This document shows positions 7,920 through 14,399 of a DNA stretch of 55,075 nucleotides, one piece after another (position 1 is the first letter of the stretch; every line of letters starts with the position of its first letter). The position numbers and the translations under genes are program-made. Under the pieces are notes generated by a model. That model did no database searches. It was not told the origin of the DNA and saw nothing but the letters and a program-made list of their open reading frames with translations. The stretch is from Methanosarcina baikalica (GTDB taxonomy: Archaea > Halobacteriota > Methanosarcinia > Methanosarcinales > Methanosarcinaceae), in contig NZ_JAVKPK010000019.1 in the NCBI RefSeq assembly GCF_031461075.1, positions 1 through 55,075 on the forward strand, given 5' to 3'.

Positions 7920-9134
7920 TTATTCATATCTTAGAGCATCCACCGGATTCATGCGTGCAGCCTTTCTTGCAGGATATAAGCCGGCAGTTATGCCCACAAG
8001 GACAGAAATTACAATACCGATTTCAATTAATTTTAAGGGAAATACTGGAGGAAGTTTGAGAACACTTTCAATGGCATAAGCTCCCATCCCTCCGATTGCA
8101 GTGCCTACGATCCCCCCAAAGAAACTGACCATTACAGATTCCAGTAAAAAGAGGGAGAGAATATTAGAGTTGCTGTAGCCTACGGATTTCATTATTCCGA
8201 TTTCTCGGGTTCTTTCAGTTACGGTCACGAGCATAATATTCATTATCCCTATCGAGCCCACAAAAAGTGAAATTAAGGCAAGGACCAGCAGGAAAGAATT
8301 TAAAGCATCTCCTATTTTTCCAGTTTGTTCAAGAATGTCAGCTTGATTGAAGACATAATAGGGTTTTGAATCCTCATCCTCAATTTCTCTTTCCGGGACT
8401 CCGAAATTTCTGGCGAACCTTTTATCCACTTCGTCTGCAATGTCCCGAACTTTTTCAGGACTATCAGCCATCGCGAGGAAAGCTCCATAGTCTTTTTCCC
8501 CGGTCATCTCATTCAGAGTAGAAATGGGAATGAAAACTGTCAAGTCATAGTCGCTGTCTTCACTAACAACTGTTGGCTCGGAATTTTTCAGTATCCCTTT
8601 TACTTTAAAATTTTTTGTCACAACCGTACCGTTCGACTGCCGAAAAGCAATTTCCACACTACTTCTATGGGAAATATTCTTACTGAACTCATCGTTTGCA
8701 ATATTATACCCAAGAACGGCAGATGAGCTATCTTTATCTGTTAGGAAAGTACCCCCTTCCATCTGCAGGCCCTGGATCTCCTGAAAATCTTTGTTGACCC
8801 CTGCAACATTCACGTTTTTAGTCTCTGAAAGATAAGTGAGATCTCCACTCATTGATTTTCTGGGAGATACGCCGGTAATTCCCGGAGTATTCTTCATAAG
8901 ATTGTACTCGTTATCAAAGAAGAGATTTGGCTGCTCGCTGGCTGCAATAATAAAATTAGAGCCTACAGAAGAGATCTCATCAGTAAAAAACTGATTAAAA
9001 CTGGCACCAAGAGATGCATTAACAACTACTGCAGCTATGCCAATTACTATTCCCAGTGTAGTGAGTGCAGACCTGAGCTTAGCGCTTCCTATACTTCCAG
9101 ATGCTATACGGGCTGCCTGTGCGAATTTTATCAT
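7920..9134 (-). CDS. ABC transporter permease, MacB/FtsX type
   Basis: A 404-residue membrane protein with MacB architecture: one N-terminal membrane helix (SALTTLGIVIGIAAVVV, about 20-38), a large extracytoplasmic domain of about 220 residues, and three C-terminal helices of the FtsX domain (LLVLALISLFVGSIGIMNIM, VSFFGGIVGTAIGG, IGIVISVLVGITAGLYPARK). The conserved TERTREIGIMKSVG loop that contacts the ATPase is present. MacB-type systems act as mechanotransmitters or exporters rather than importers. The gene follows the COG1361 gene by 40 bp, completing an ATPase-COG1361-permease operon. The only other permease of this kind in the window is the broken one at 2935-3295. Confidence 0.9.
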   Translation of the reverse strand: MIKFAQAARIASGSIGSAKLRSALTTLGIVIGIAAVVVNASLGASFNQFFTDEISSVGSNFIIAASEQPNLFFDNEYNLMKNTPGITGVSPRKSMSGDLTYLSETKNVNVAGVNKDFQEIQGLQMEGGTFLTDKDSSSAVLGYNIANDEFSKNISHRSSVEIAFRQSNGTVVTKNFKVKGILKNSEPTVVSEDSDYDLTVFIPISTLNEMTGEKDYGAFLAMADSPEKVRDIADEVDKRFARNFGVPEREIEDEDSKPYYVFNQADILEQTGKIGDALNSFLLVLALISLFVGSIGIMNIMLVTVTERTREIGIMKSVGYSNSNILSLFLLESVMVSFFGGIVGTAIGGMGAYAIESVLKLPPVFPLKLIEIGIVISVLVGITAGLYPARKAARMNPVDALRYE

Positions 9135-9174
9135 ATTTTACCCCCAAATATGATGTCAGTTAATTTTTCCTTAA

Positions 9175-10422
9175 CTATTGTTTTCTCCTTCTGTAAAACA
9201 AGAAGGCTGCAGGAATAGAAATTATAATAAGTCCACCTGCAAGTACGGCTTTTGAACTGGATTCAGGAGACTCGGAAGCATTTGTAAAATTAAGGTTCCC
9301 GACAGTATTTGCATGTCTGTTGATTCCATTGCTATAGTTTGCAGTAAGGCTCATGTTTATACCTTCCGAAGCTTCCCCATCGACACTAAATGAATTGTCT
9401 GCCATTGCGTCAAATTCTATTGTAAAAAGCTCGTCAGGATTCATTGGCCCTATGAAATATTCTGCAGGATAAAATTTCACTCCTTCTGCTTCAGGTTTTA
9501 TGCTTACCGAGTTAAATCCATTTGGGTGGGTGTTCGCTACGTCGAACTCAAGGGTAGCTTGTCCATTTATCAGTTGAAGTTCTTTTGAAGGTATCACTCT
9601 TATGTTTGAAGAATCGACCTTGATAGGAATATTTTTTCTGCTGTTGTAATCGAAGGAATTACCTTCTATTGCAAGTTCAAGGTTGTGAGTTCCTTCTGCA
9701 GCATCCTCTGCAATCTTAATGTTAAAAGTCAGTTTGATGCTATCTCCAGGCCCCAGAAGGCCCATATCTTCATAAGGGGCATCAAGAACAATTATTCCCT
9801 CGGATAAAGGCCTTAAAACAGCAGCCTGAATTCTGGCATTGGTATCAAAGTCACTCCCATCAATCGTGACAGTTGGAGTAGTTGCAGTGTTCGTAAGAGT
9901 TACAGTGATAGTGCCTCTGTCTCCGGGCATGAAAGCCTTGGGGTCCGAAACAATTTCCTTAAGCTCAACTGTACCTTTACTGTTAAATGTTTCAGTACCT
10001 ATTCTGATGTCAAAGCTTTTCTCACTCCATGGGTTGTCTCTACCTGTTTTTGTTCTAATGTCAATAGAGCGTACTCCTTTCTGCGCATTTTTGTCTACAA
10101 AAAGGTGAAATTCCTTTGTAGCAGTCCTGCCAGGATTGAGGACTCCGACGTTCTGAATGGCATTTGCCTCGGAATCAAGAGAGAAAGGATATTGAGGTAC
10201 AATTTCTATGTCAACATTGTCGGCCTTATCTCCTCCGATGTTTTCCACCTGAATGGTCAGAGTAAGGTATTCTCCTATTTTTGCAGGATACGGGTTTGTT
10301 CCTATTATTGTAACTTTGAGGTTAGCTCCCCCTACAGATGCAGACGCAGGAGCTGCAAAAAGATAGGAGATCAAAAGCAGAGAAAAAAAAGTTGCAATAA
10401 CATTCTTCTTAATCATTTCCAT
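9175..10422 (-). CDS. COG1361 surface-type protein (copy A)
   Basis: A 415-residue paralogue of the 5328-6584 protein with the same plan: signal peptide ending in LFAAPASA, extracellular beta-rich domains, a C-terminal membrane helix (AVLAGGLIIISIPAAFLFYR) and a short basic tail. The first 80 and last 90 residues differ noticeably from copy B, while the centre (for example NPGRTATKEFHLFVDKNAQK) is identical. The start ATG 10422 has AAGGTGG upstream. It lies 12 bp after the ATPase at 10435 and 40 bp before the permease at 7920-9134, so all three are probably one transcript. A role as extracellular partner or substrate-capturing protein of the permease is inference. Confidence 0.85.
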   Translation of the reverse strand: MEMIKKNVIATFFSLLLISYLFAAPASASVGGANLKVTIIGTNPYPAKIGEYLTLTIQVENIGGDKADNVDIEIVPQYPFSLDSEANAIQNVGVLNPGRTATKEFHLFVDKNAQKGVRSIDIRTKTGRDNPWSEKSFDIRIGTETFNSKGTVELKEIVSDPKAFMPGDRGTITVTLTNTATTPTVTIDGSDFDTNARIQAAVLRPLSEGIIVLDAPYEDMGLLGPGDSIKLTFNIKIAEDAAEGTHNLELAIEGNSFDYNSRKNIPIKVDSSNIRVIPSKELQLINGQATLEFDVANTHPNGFNSVSIKPEAEGVKFYPAEYFIGPMNPDELFTIEFDAMADNSFSVDGEASEGINMSLTANYSNGINRHANTVGNLNFTNASESPESSSKAVLAGGLIIISIPAAFLFYRRRKQ

Positions 10423-10434
10423 ATACTTCCACCT

Positions 10435-11157
10435 TCAATTGTATTGAATTATTCCATCTTTTACCAGGATAACTCTGTAAGCATATTTCGCAATTTCAGG
10501 ATCATGTGTAACGATTACTATCGTTCTTCCTTCCATATTCAAATCCATAAATATGCAAAGGATATCGGCTCCTGTCCTAGAATCAAGGTTTCCGGTCGGT
10601 TCATCCGCAAGCAGAATCGCAGGATCATTAATAAGTGTACGTGCACTTGAGACCCTCTGAGATTCGCCTCCCGAAAGCTCACCCGGTTTGTGATGCATGC
10701 GGTCGTACAGTCCCATAATTTCCAGAAGCTCTTTTGTACGCTTCCTTGAATCAATGATAATCCTCGAATTAGCAAAGGTAGGGAGCAAAACGTTCTCAAA
10801 GGCAGTCAGGCGCGAGACAAGATTAAAAGTCTGAAAAACAAAACCTATTTCAAGCCCCTTAACGCGGACAAGTTCCTCATCTGACATTTTGTTGAGATCC
10901 CTTTCCCTTACAAGAACCTGTCCTTCAGTAGGCCTGTAAAGCCAGCCTATAAGATTCATAAAAGTACTTTTTCCAGAGCCTGATGGGCCCATAGTAGCCA
11001 GAAATTCTCTTCTTCCAATTTTAGGATCGATACCTGAGAGAACCGGAATTTCCAGACTCCCAGGTACATAGCTTTTCCTGACATTGGAAACTTCGACAAT
11101 AGGAAGTCCGTCCTCAGGCAAACTATTTTTGTTAATATTCACATCCCCCTTTCCCAA
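10435..11157 (-). CDS. ABC transporter ATPase, MacB/LolD type (copy A)
   Basis: A 240-residue nucleotide-binding subunit, the usual LolD/MacB size. Walker A (MGPSGSGKST), Q-loop (FVFQTFNLV), signature (LSGGESQRV) and Walker B (ILLADEPTGNLD) are present, and the H-loop is VTHDPEIAKYAY. Oddities against copy B are SSARTLINDP where AIARALINDP is usual after the signature, and GIDPKIGRREFLATMGPSG with an unusual strand before Walker A. It may therefore be less active or under relaxed selection. The start is uncertain: TTG 11157 has no clear ribosome-binding site, and an in-frame GTG at about 11142 lies close behind a GGGGG run. It is the first gene of the ATPase-COG1361-permease operon. Confidence 0.85.
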   Translation of the reverse strand: MGKGDVNINKNSLPEDGLPIVEVSNVRKSYVPGSLEIPVLSGIDPKIGRREFLATMGPSGSGKSTFMNLIGWLYRPTEGQVLVRERDLNKMSDEELVRVKGLEIGFVFQTFNLVSRLTAFENVLLPTFANSRIIIDSRKRTKELLEIMGLYDRMHHKPGELSGGESQRVSSARTLINDPAILLADEPTGNLDSRTGADILCIFMDLNMEGRTIVIVTHDPEIAKYAYRVILVKDGIIQYN

Positions 11158-11722
11158 AGTTACTGAAATGTGATAGAAAGAATTACATTGATAATCTCAA
11201 TGCTTTTACTTATTATGTAAGGAAGTCCATTTTAACTTATGCCTTATCAAATTTAGTCAAAAGATCCGATTTGAAGGCATAAAGCTATTGATTTATAGCT
11301 TTGAGAACATGCATTCGAAAGTGAACTTTCAAAATGCGCACTACTTACACCGTTTTTGACTCTTAAATGTATATATTCAGTCCCAAATACCATTCTTTGC
11401 CAAAAATTACCGGAAATGAAATCAGTCAAAATATAGACAGTGAGAACAGACAGCTGTAATTAATTCATGAAAGAAGAGGCCTTTTCCAAAAAATTTATGA
11501 GTCCATCCAGAAGTCTGCTTCCAGAAATTTAGGTTGTATTCTATATCCATAGTTTATGTAAAGATAATGGCAGACTTAAAGTGGCCTGAAGAATCATTTT
11601 CAAAAATTTTTTCACTAAGCCCTGGAACACATTTTAATATTTATCGCAAAGTAAGACTGAATTCTAAACTTCTAAACATTTAAAAAGTTAAAAATATATA
11701 TATCTGTTAACGGAAATTCCGC
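11158..11722. other. Intergenic region upstream of ABC module A
   Basis: About 565 bp, AT-rich, with no gene I can support. It should hold the minus-strand promoter of the 10435-11157 operon and marks the start of the 4.6-kb zone with no conventional genes. Confidence 0.4.
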
Positions 11723-11723
11723 T

Positions 11724-11755
11724 CGAAATATTTAGGAACTATTATTCGTAAGGAG
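11724..11755 (+). repeat. 32-bp repeat, copy 1 (upstream of the smORF array)
   Basis: CGAAATATTTAGGAACTATT continues ATTCGTAAGGAG. It matches 13494-13525 with only a few differences, and weaker similarity (AACGG and CTC blocks) extends about 20 bp upstream of both. Each copy lies a few hundred bp before a group of short ORFs, so it may be a shared promoter or leader sequence. Confidence 0.6.
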
Positions 11756-11892
11756 AAGTAGTTCTATTGAGTTTATATAATTTTGTATATATAGGTATAT
11801 ACAGTCACTGTTAGCTAAAAGTTCAAACGGTGAATCTCAAAATGAGACTGAATTCACATAGTAATATTAGTAAGTAGCTGACAGGGCCTGCG

Positions 11893-11994
11893 AAATATGG
11901 AGGCTTGATAATAGAGAATTATATAAAAAGTAAACAGTCTGTGCAGATAACTATGCTGTTTCAGATATCTAACATTAAGCAAGCATCGGTGTAG
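11893..11994 (+). pseudogene. Decayed copy of the 31-residue peptide gene
   Basis: A GAAATATGGAGG sequence (about 11892-11903) like the ribosome-binding region of the next two genes is followed about 50 bp later by ATG CTG TTT CAG ATA TCT AAC ATT. This aligns with the start of the genes at 12023 and 12164 apart from one base shift. The frame then diverges and stops after 13 residues. It looks like a degraded third member of the family. Confidence 0.4.
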
Positions 11995-12022
11995 AAAATT
12001 ATGAAATACGGAGGGAATAAAT

Positions 12023-12118
12023 ATGCCATTCAGTATACCTAGCATTACCATTGCCTTTGGCCTTGACCAGCTCTTTACATTTGCAAATAACTTCGGCTTC
12101 TTATTGAATATATGTTAA
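12023..12118 (+). CDS. 31-residue hydrophobic peptide, member P1
   Basis: ATG 12023 to TAA 12116-12118 gives 31 residues beginning MPFSIPSITIAFGLDQLF and ending in FGFLLNIC. The strong ribosome-binding site CGGAGGGAATAAAT precedes the ATG with about 8-nt spacing. The neighbouring ORF at 12164 encodes a closely related peptide behind the same leader (ATATGGAGGGAATAAAT), and differences fall often at silent or conservative sites. The conserved part is FGLDQLFTFANNFGFLLNI, rich in Phe and Leu and able to form an amphipathic or membrane-embedded helix. There is no signal peptide. I know no family with this sequence, and function is unknown; candidates are a membrane-active peptide or a signalling peptide. 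Confidence 0.6.
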   Translation: MPFSIPSITIAFGLDQLFTFANNFGFLLNIC

Positions 12119-12163
12119 ATGATTTATCGATGTTGAAACTTATAAAATATGGAGGGAATAAAT

Positions 12164-12259
12164 ATGCTATTCAGCCTACCCAGCATTATCATTGGCTTTG
12201 GCCTTGACCAGCTCTTTACATTTGCAAATAACTTCGGCTTCTTACTGAATATAGGTTAA
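12164..12259 (+). CDS. 31-residue hydrophobic peptide, member P2
   Basis: The second copy of the peptide at 12023, starting 141 bp later and also 31 residues long, with GGAGGG before the ATG. It begins MLFSLPSIIIGFGLDQLF and ends FGFLLNIG, so the terminal Cys of P1 is Gly here. Changes between P1 and P2 are P/L, I/L, T/I and A/G at the N-terminus, with the centre and C-terminus conserved. Conservation of frame, length and ribosome-binding site in a tandem duplicate argues that the peptide is translated. Function is unknown. Confidence 0.6.
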   Translation: MLFSLPSIIIGFGLDQLFTFANNFGFLLNIG

Positions 12260-12286
12260 ATGATTTTCTAAAGCAGAAGTGAAAGA

Positions 12287-12326
12287 GGTTTCTGCAGGGA
12301 ATTATACTTCCAAATTGCAGAAGACC
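12287..12326 (+). promoter_or_regulatory. Leader hairpin before peptide C1
   Basis: GGTTTCTGCA pairs with TGCAGAAGACC across a loop that itself contains a GGAA/TTCC pair. The same 40-nt element recurs at 12481 and 12675. It ends about 50 nt before the start codon of C1, in the 5' leader of the small ORF. It may be a structured RNA that controls translation or RNA stability. Confidence 0.55.
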
Positions 12327-12376
12327 TGGGTATAACGGGGGATAAACAAACTCAGGAAACGATTGGAGGGAATAAT

Positions 12377-12463
12377 ATGACTTTCGCAATGTTATGGTCA
12401 AAGGTCTGCGGCACCTATACATCTGAAATCTTCAAACTCTATTACGAAGAGAGCTGCTGCTAA
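12377..12463 (+). CDS. 28-residue cysteine peptide C1
   Basis: ATG 12377 to TAA 12461-12463 encodes 28 residues. The peptide starts MTFAMLWSKVCGTYTSE and ends YYEESCC, giving three cysteines, one of them at position 11 and two at the C-terminus. The ribosome-binding site is TTGGAGGGAATAAT, 6-8 nt before the start. It is the first of five tandem relatives (C1-C5) sharing the pattern MTF-A/S-M-L/F-WS-K/S-VC-x-TYT-S/A-E-x-FKL. No export signal is visible and no known family is recognised. Possible roles include a metal- or thiol-active peptide or a precursor of a modified peptide, but nothing in the sequence proves either. Confidence 0.65.
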   Translation: MTFAMLWSKVCGTYTSEIFKLYYEESCC

Positions 12464-12480
12464 TTAAACTGTAATTAAAA

Positions 12481-12520
12481 GGTTTCTGCAGGGAATTATA
12501 CTTCCAAATTGCAGGAGACC
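12481..12520 (+). promoter_or_regulatory. Leader hairpin before peptide C2
   Basis: Same element as at 12287. Here the 3' arm reads TGCAGGAGACC, turning one A-U pair into a G-U pair, so the stem is kept. It precedes the C2 start codon by about 50 nt. Confidence 0.55.
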
Positions 12521-12570
12521 TGGGTATAACGGGGGATAAACAAACTCAGGAAACGATTGGAGGGAATAAT

Positions 12571-12657
12571 ATGACTTTCGCAATGTTATGGTCAAAGGTC
12601 TGCGGCACCTATACATCTGAAATCTTCAAACTCTATTACGAAGAGAGCTGCTGCTAA
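12571..12657 (+). CDS. 28-residue cysteine peptide C2
   Basis: The encoded 28 residues are identical to C1, and the DNA of the ORF is identical as well. The whole unit of leader hairpin, spacer, ribosome-binding site and ORF repeats with a 194-bp period, so C2 is a recent tandem duplication of C1. Both have the GGAGGGAATAAT ribosome-binding site. Retention of two identical copies suggests dosage or very recent birth. Function is unknown, as for C1. Confidence 0.65.
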   Translation: MTFAMLWSKVCGTYTSEIFKLYYEESCC

Positions 12658-12674
12658 TTAGACTGTAATTAAAA

Positions 12675-12714
12675 GGTTTCTGCAGGAAATTCTACTTCCA
12701 AATTGCAGAAGACC
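12675..12714 (+). promoter_or_regulatory. Leader hairpin before peptide C3
   Basis: Third copy of the 40-nt element. The stem is intact, and the GGAA/TTCC inner pair is preserved although the loop bases changed (AATTCTA). C4 and C5 lack this hairpin. Confidence 0.55.
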
Positions 12715-12764
12715 TGGGTATAACGGGGGATAAACAAACTCAGGAAACGATTGGAGGAAATAAT

Positions 12765-12842
12765 ATGACCTTCGCAATGTTCTGGTCAAGCGTCTGCTGT
12801 ACCTATACATCTGAAGTCTTCAAACTCTTCTACTGCGATTAA
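12765..12842 (+). CDS. 25-residue cysteine peptide C3
   Basis: ATG 12765 to TAA 12840-12842 encodes 25 residues, starting MTFAMFWSSVCCTYTSE and ending FKLFYCD. Compared with C1/C2 it is three residues shorter and has its cysteines at 11, 12 and 24. The ribosome-binding site TTGGAGGAAATAAT precedes the start. The frame and the MTF...WS-VC-TYT-E-FKL skeleton are preserved despite many base changes, which supports real coding. It begins exactly 194 bp after C2, then the period drops to 149 bp because C4 and C5 lack the hairpin. Confidence 0.65.
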   Translation: MTFAMFWSSVCCTYTSEVFKLFYCD

Positions 12843-12913
12843 GCAGGAATGCTAATTAAGAGATAACAATCAGGCGGAATAAACAAACTCAGGAAACTAT
12901 TGGAGGAAATAAT

Positions 12914-12991
12914 ATGACCTTTGCAATGTTGTGGTCAAGCGTCTGCCGTACCTATACGGCTGAAAGCTTCAAACTCTACTACTGCGATTAA
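12914..12991 (+). CDS. 25-residue cysteine peptide C4
   Basis: It encodes 25 residues, starting MTFAMLWSSVCRTYTAE and ending FKLYYCD, with cysteines at 11 and 24. The GGAGGAAATAAT ribosome-binding site is conserved. Upstream it keeps the AAACAAACTCAGGAAAC box found before all five members but not the hairpin. The spacer before it (GCAGGAATGCTAATTAAGAG) is repeated before C5, so C4 and C5 are the newest pair of a second duplication type. Function is unknown. Confidence 0.65.
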   Translation: MTFAMLWSSVCRTYTAESFKLYYCD

Positions 12992-13062
12992 GCAGGAATG
13001 CTAATTAAGAGATAACAATCAGGCGGAATAAACAAACTCAGGAAACGATTGGAGGAAATAAT

Positions 13063-13140
13063 ATGACCTTTTCAATGTTGTGGTCAAGCGTCTGCCGTAC
13101 CTATACGGCTGAATGCTTCAAACTCTACTACTGCGATTAA
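13063..13140 (+). CDS. 25-residue cysteine peptide C5
   Basis: The last member of the array, 149 bp after C4. It starts MTFSMLWSSVCRTYTAE and ends CFKLYYCD, with three cysteines (11, 18, 24). Ser replaces Ala at position 4 and Cys replaces Ser at position 18 relative to C4. The ribosome-binding site is GGAGGAAATAAT. About 40 bp after its stop lies a hairpin that would end the transcript, so C1-C5 could be one mRNA. Confidence 0.65.
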   Translation: MTFSMLWSSVCRTYTAECFKLYYCD

Positions 13141-13177
13141 GCAGTAATCTGATAAAAGAGCTAAAAATAATATGTAT

Positions 13178-13210
13178 GAAGTTGCCTGCTTTTCAGGCGA
13201 CTTCATCTTT
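13178..13210 (+). terminator. Hairpin terminator after the peptide array
   Basis: GAAGTTGCCTG (13178-13188) pairs with CAGGCGACTTC (13194-13204) through 11 positions including one G-U pair. ATCTTT follows. It is the first strong hairpin after C5, consistent with transcript ending. Confidence 0.65.
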
Positions 13211-13223
13211 ATAAAGGAAATAT

Positions 13224-13286
13224 ATGACTGCCACTTTTTTACTTGCTTTTTATTTTCCTAATATTTGCTCTTTTAAAAGTTCCTAA
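13224..13286 (+). CDS. Possible 20-residue peptide
   Basis: ATG 13224 to TAA 13284-13286 gives 20 hydrophobic residues beginning MTATFLLAFYFPNICSF, preceded by AAAGGAAAT. It lies just after the array terminator and has no second copy, so coding is uncertain. Confidence 0.2.
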   Translation: MTATFLLAFYFPNICSFKSS

Positions 13287-13905
13287 GATTTCACATATAC
13301 TTTTTGAAATATAAAGAGAGAAACGGCGTAAAATTTAAAATTGATTTAAAAAGCCCAAAATCGGGATAGTATAATATTTTTTAAACATTATAGGTTCCTA
13401 AAAGGGACTTACATCAAAGAAATTAGAGATTCTAATTAAATAAATGAGATGTTTAGACGTTCTGTATATCTAGTTCAATAAACGGCTCTATCTTGAAATA
13501 TTTAAAGACTATTATTTGTAAGGAGTTCTCGTTCTTTACATTATATATAAATTCAGATGACTTTTTAATATTGATACTCTAAAAGGAATTAAAATTGGAA
13601 CACATAGCTTAAAATAAATTAAATATACTTTATTTAGACAATATATAACTATAAATTGTCCAGATATTTGATCTAAGGTTCTTAAAATCCTTAAACTTCT
13701 TGCTGGAAATTTTTAAGATTGTTTGGGCTTAACTATAGTTCCAAAAGTAAGTTTCTGGGAGTATAATCTATCAAAAGGATATATTGAAGGGGGTTTGGCG
13801 AAAGCACACACTATCCTAAATAATCCAAAAATTGAGTTTAGTTAGCCAGAAGGTAAGTAAATTTGAATGAGAAATAACAAAATTCCAAGAATGGAGGGAA
13901 TTATA
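13287..13905. other. AT-rich spacer containing the second 32-bp repeat
   Basis: About 620 bp without a credible gene. It includes the second copy of the 32-bp repeat at 13494-13525 and several A/T-rich TATA-like runs, for example near 13541-13552 and 13617-13650. Confidence 0.4.
13494..13525 (+). repeat. 32-bp repeat, copy 2
   Basis: TGAAATATTTAAAGACTATT continues ATTTGTAAGGAG, matching 11724-11755. As with copy 1, it precedes a short ORF with a strong ribosome-binding site (here at 13906). Confidence 0.6.
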
Positions 13906-14019
13906 ATGTTTTTCTATCTCAGTTACACAAAAATCACCCTATCTATACAGATCATAAAGCTTAAGATAATACAAATCAGCGGCCAGGGCTTTGGTGGGTC
14001 TGGAAGATTCCTCAGGTGA
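13906..14019 (+). CDS. 37-residue peptide with glycine-rich tail
   Basis: ATG 13906 to TGA 14017-14019 encodes 37 residues: a hydrophobic/basic first half (MFFYLSYTKITLSIQIIKLK) and a glycine-rich end (GQGFGGSGRFLR). TGGAGGGAATTATA precedes the ATG, the same kind of ribosome-binding site as the P and C peptides. The frame is open further upstream to an ATG at about 13867, but the ribosome-binding site favours 13906. No relative was recognised and there is no second copy in the window. The Gly-rich tail after a helical half recalls some peptide precursors, which is only a resemblance. Confidence 0.45.
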   Translation: MFFYLSYTKITLSIQIIKLKIIQISGQGFGGSGRFLR

Positions 14020-14045
14020 AGTACATATACATGTTTGATAGAGTT

Positions 14046-14065
14046 GGTCACCATTTTGAGTGACC
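14046..14065 (+). terminator. Hairpin after the 37-residue ORF
   Basis: GGTCAC and GTGACC flank an 8-nt loop 27 bp after the stop codon. There is no U-run, so it could be an mRNA 3' stem rather than a terminator. Confidence 0.4.
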
Positions 14066-14325
14066 TGCTACCACAGGCTCAAACTGTTTGCTCAGGCAGC
14101 AGCATGGCCTGTATCACATATTTTTAGCGAATTGTATTCGAATTATTTGTAGACAAGCTACTCACAGAAATTAAGAACAGGCATAAATCTTCAGACAGAA
14201 TATAGATCCTTTGTATATGCCAGTTCTTCTTATGTACTTGATAATTTAATAAGGAGATTTATTTCGGCGGAATAATTAAAATTTTTTGGAAACTCTTGAC
14301 AAAACAGTAAAGGAATTATAGAATG

Positions 14326-14399
14326 GAGAAAAGGGTTCAAATTATTGAGATGAAAATGGTTTAAACTTTTAAGATGAGAAGAGTTTAAATTTTTAAAAT
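14326..14399 (+). repeat. Degenerate tandem repeat, about 24 bp, three units
   Basis: Units read AGAAAAGGGTTCAAATTATT(GAGAT), GAAAATGGTTTAAACTTTTA(AGAT) and GAGAAGAGTTTAAATTTTTA(AAAT). They share a purine start, a GTTTAAA core and an RAT end. The role is unknown. Confidence 0.5.

Noticed and set aside
11854..12422. Minus-strand ORFs of 65-68 codons opposite the short peptides
   Set aside because: They are mirror frames of the peptide repeats and their spacers, without ribosome-binding sites or conservation of their own.
13795..13845. 16-codon frame MAKAHTILNNPKIEFS before the 37-residue ORF
   Set aside because: The GGGGG run sits only about 1 nt before its TTG, no relative is present, and it is too short to judge.
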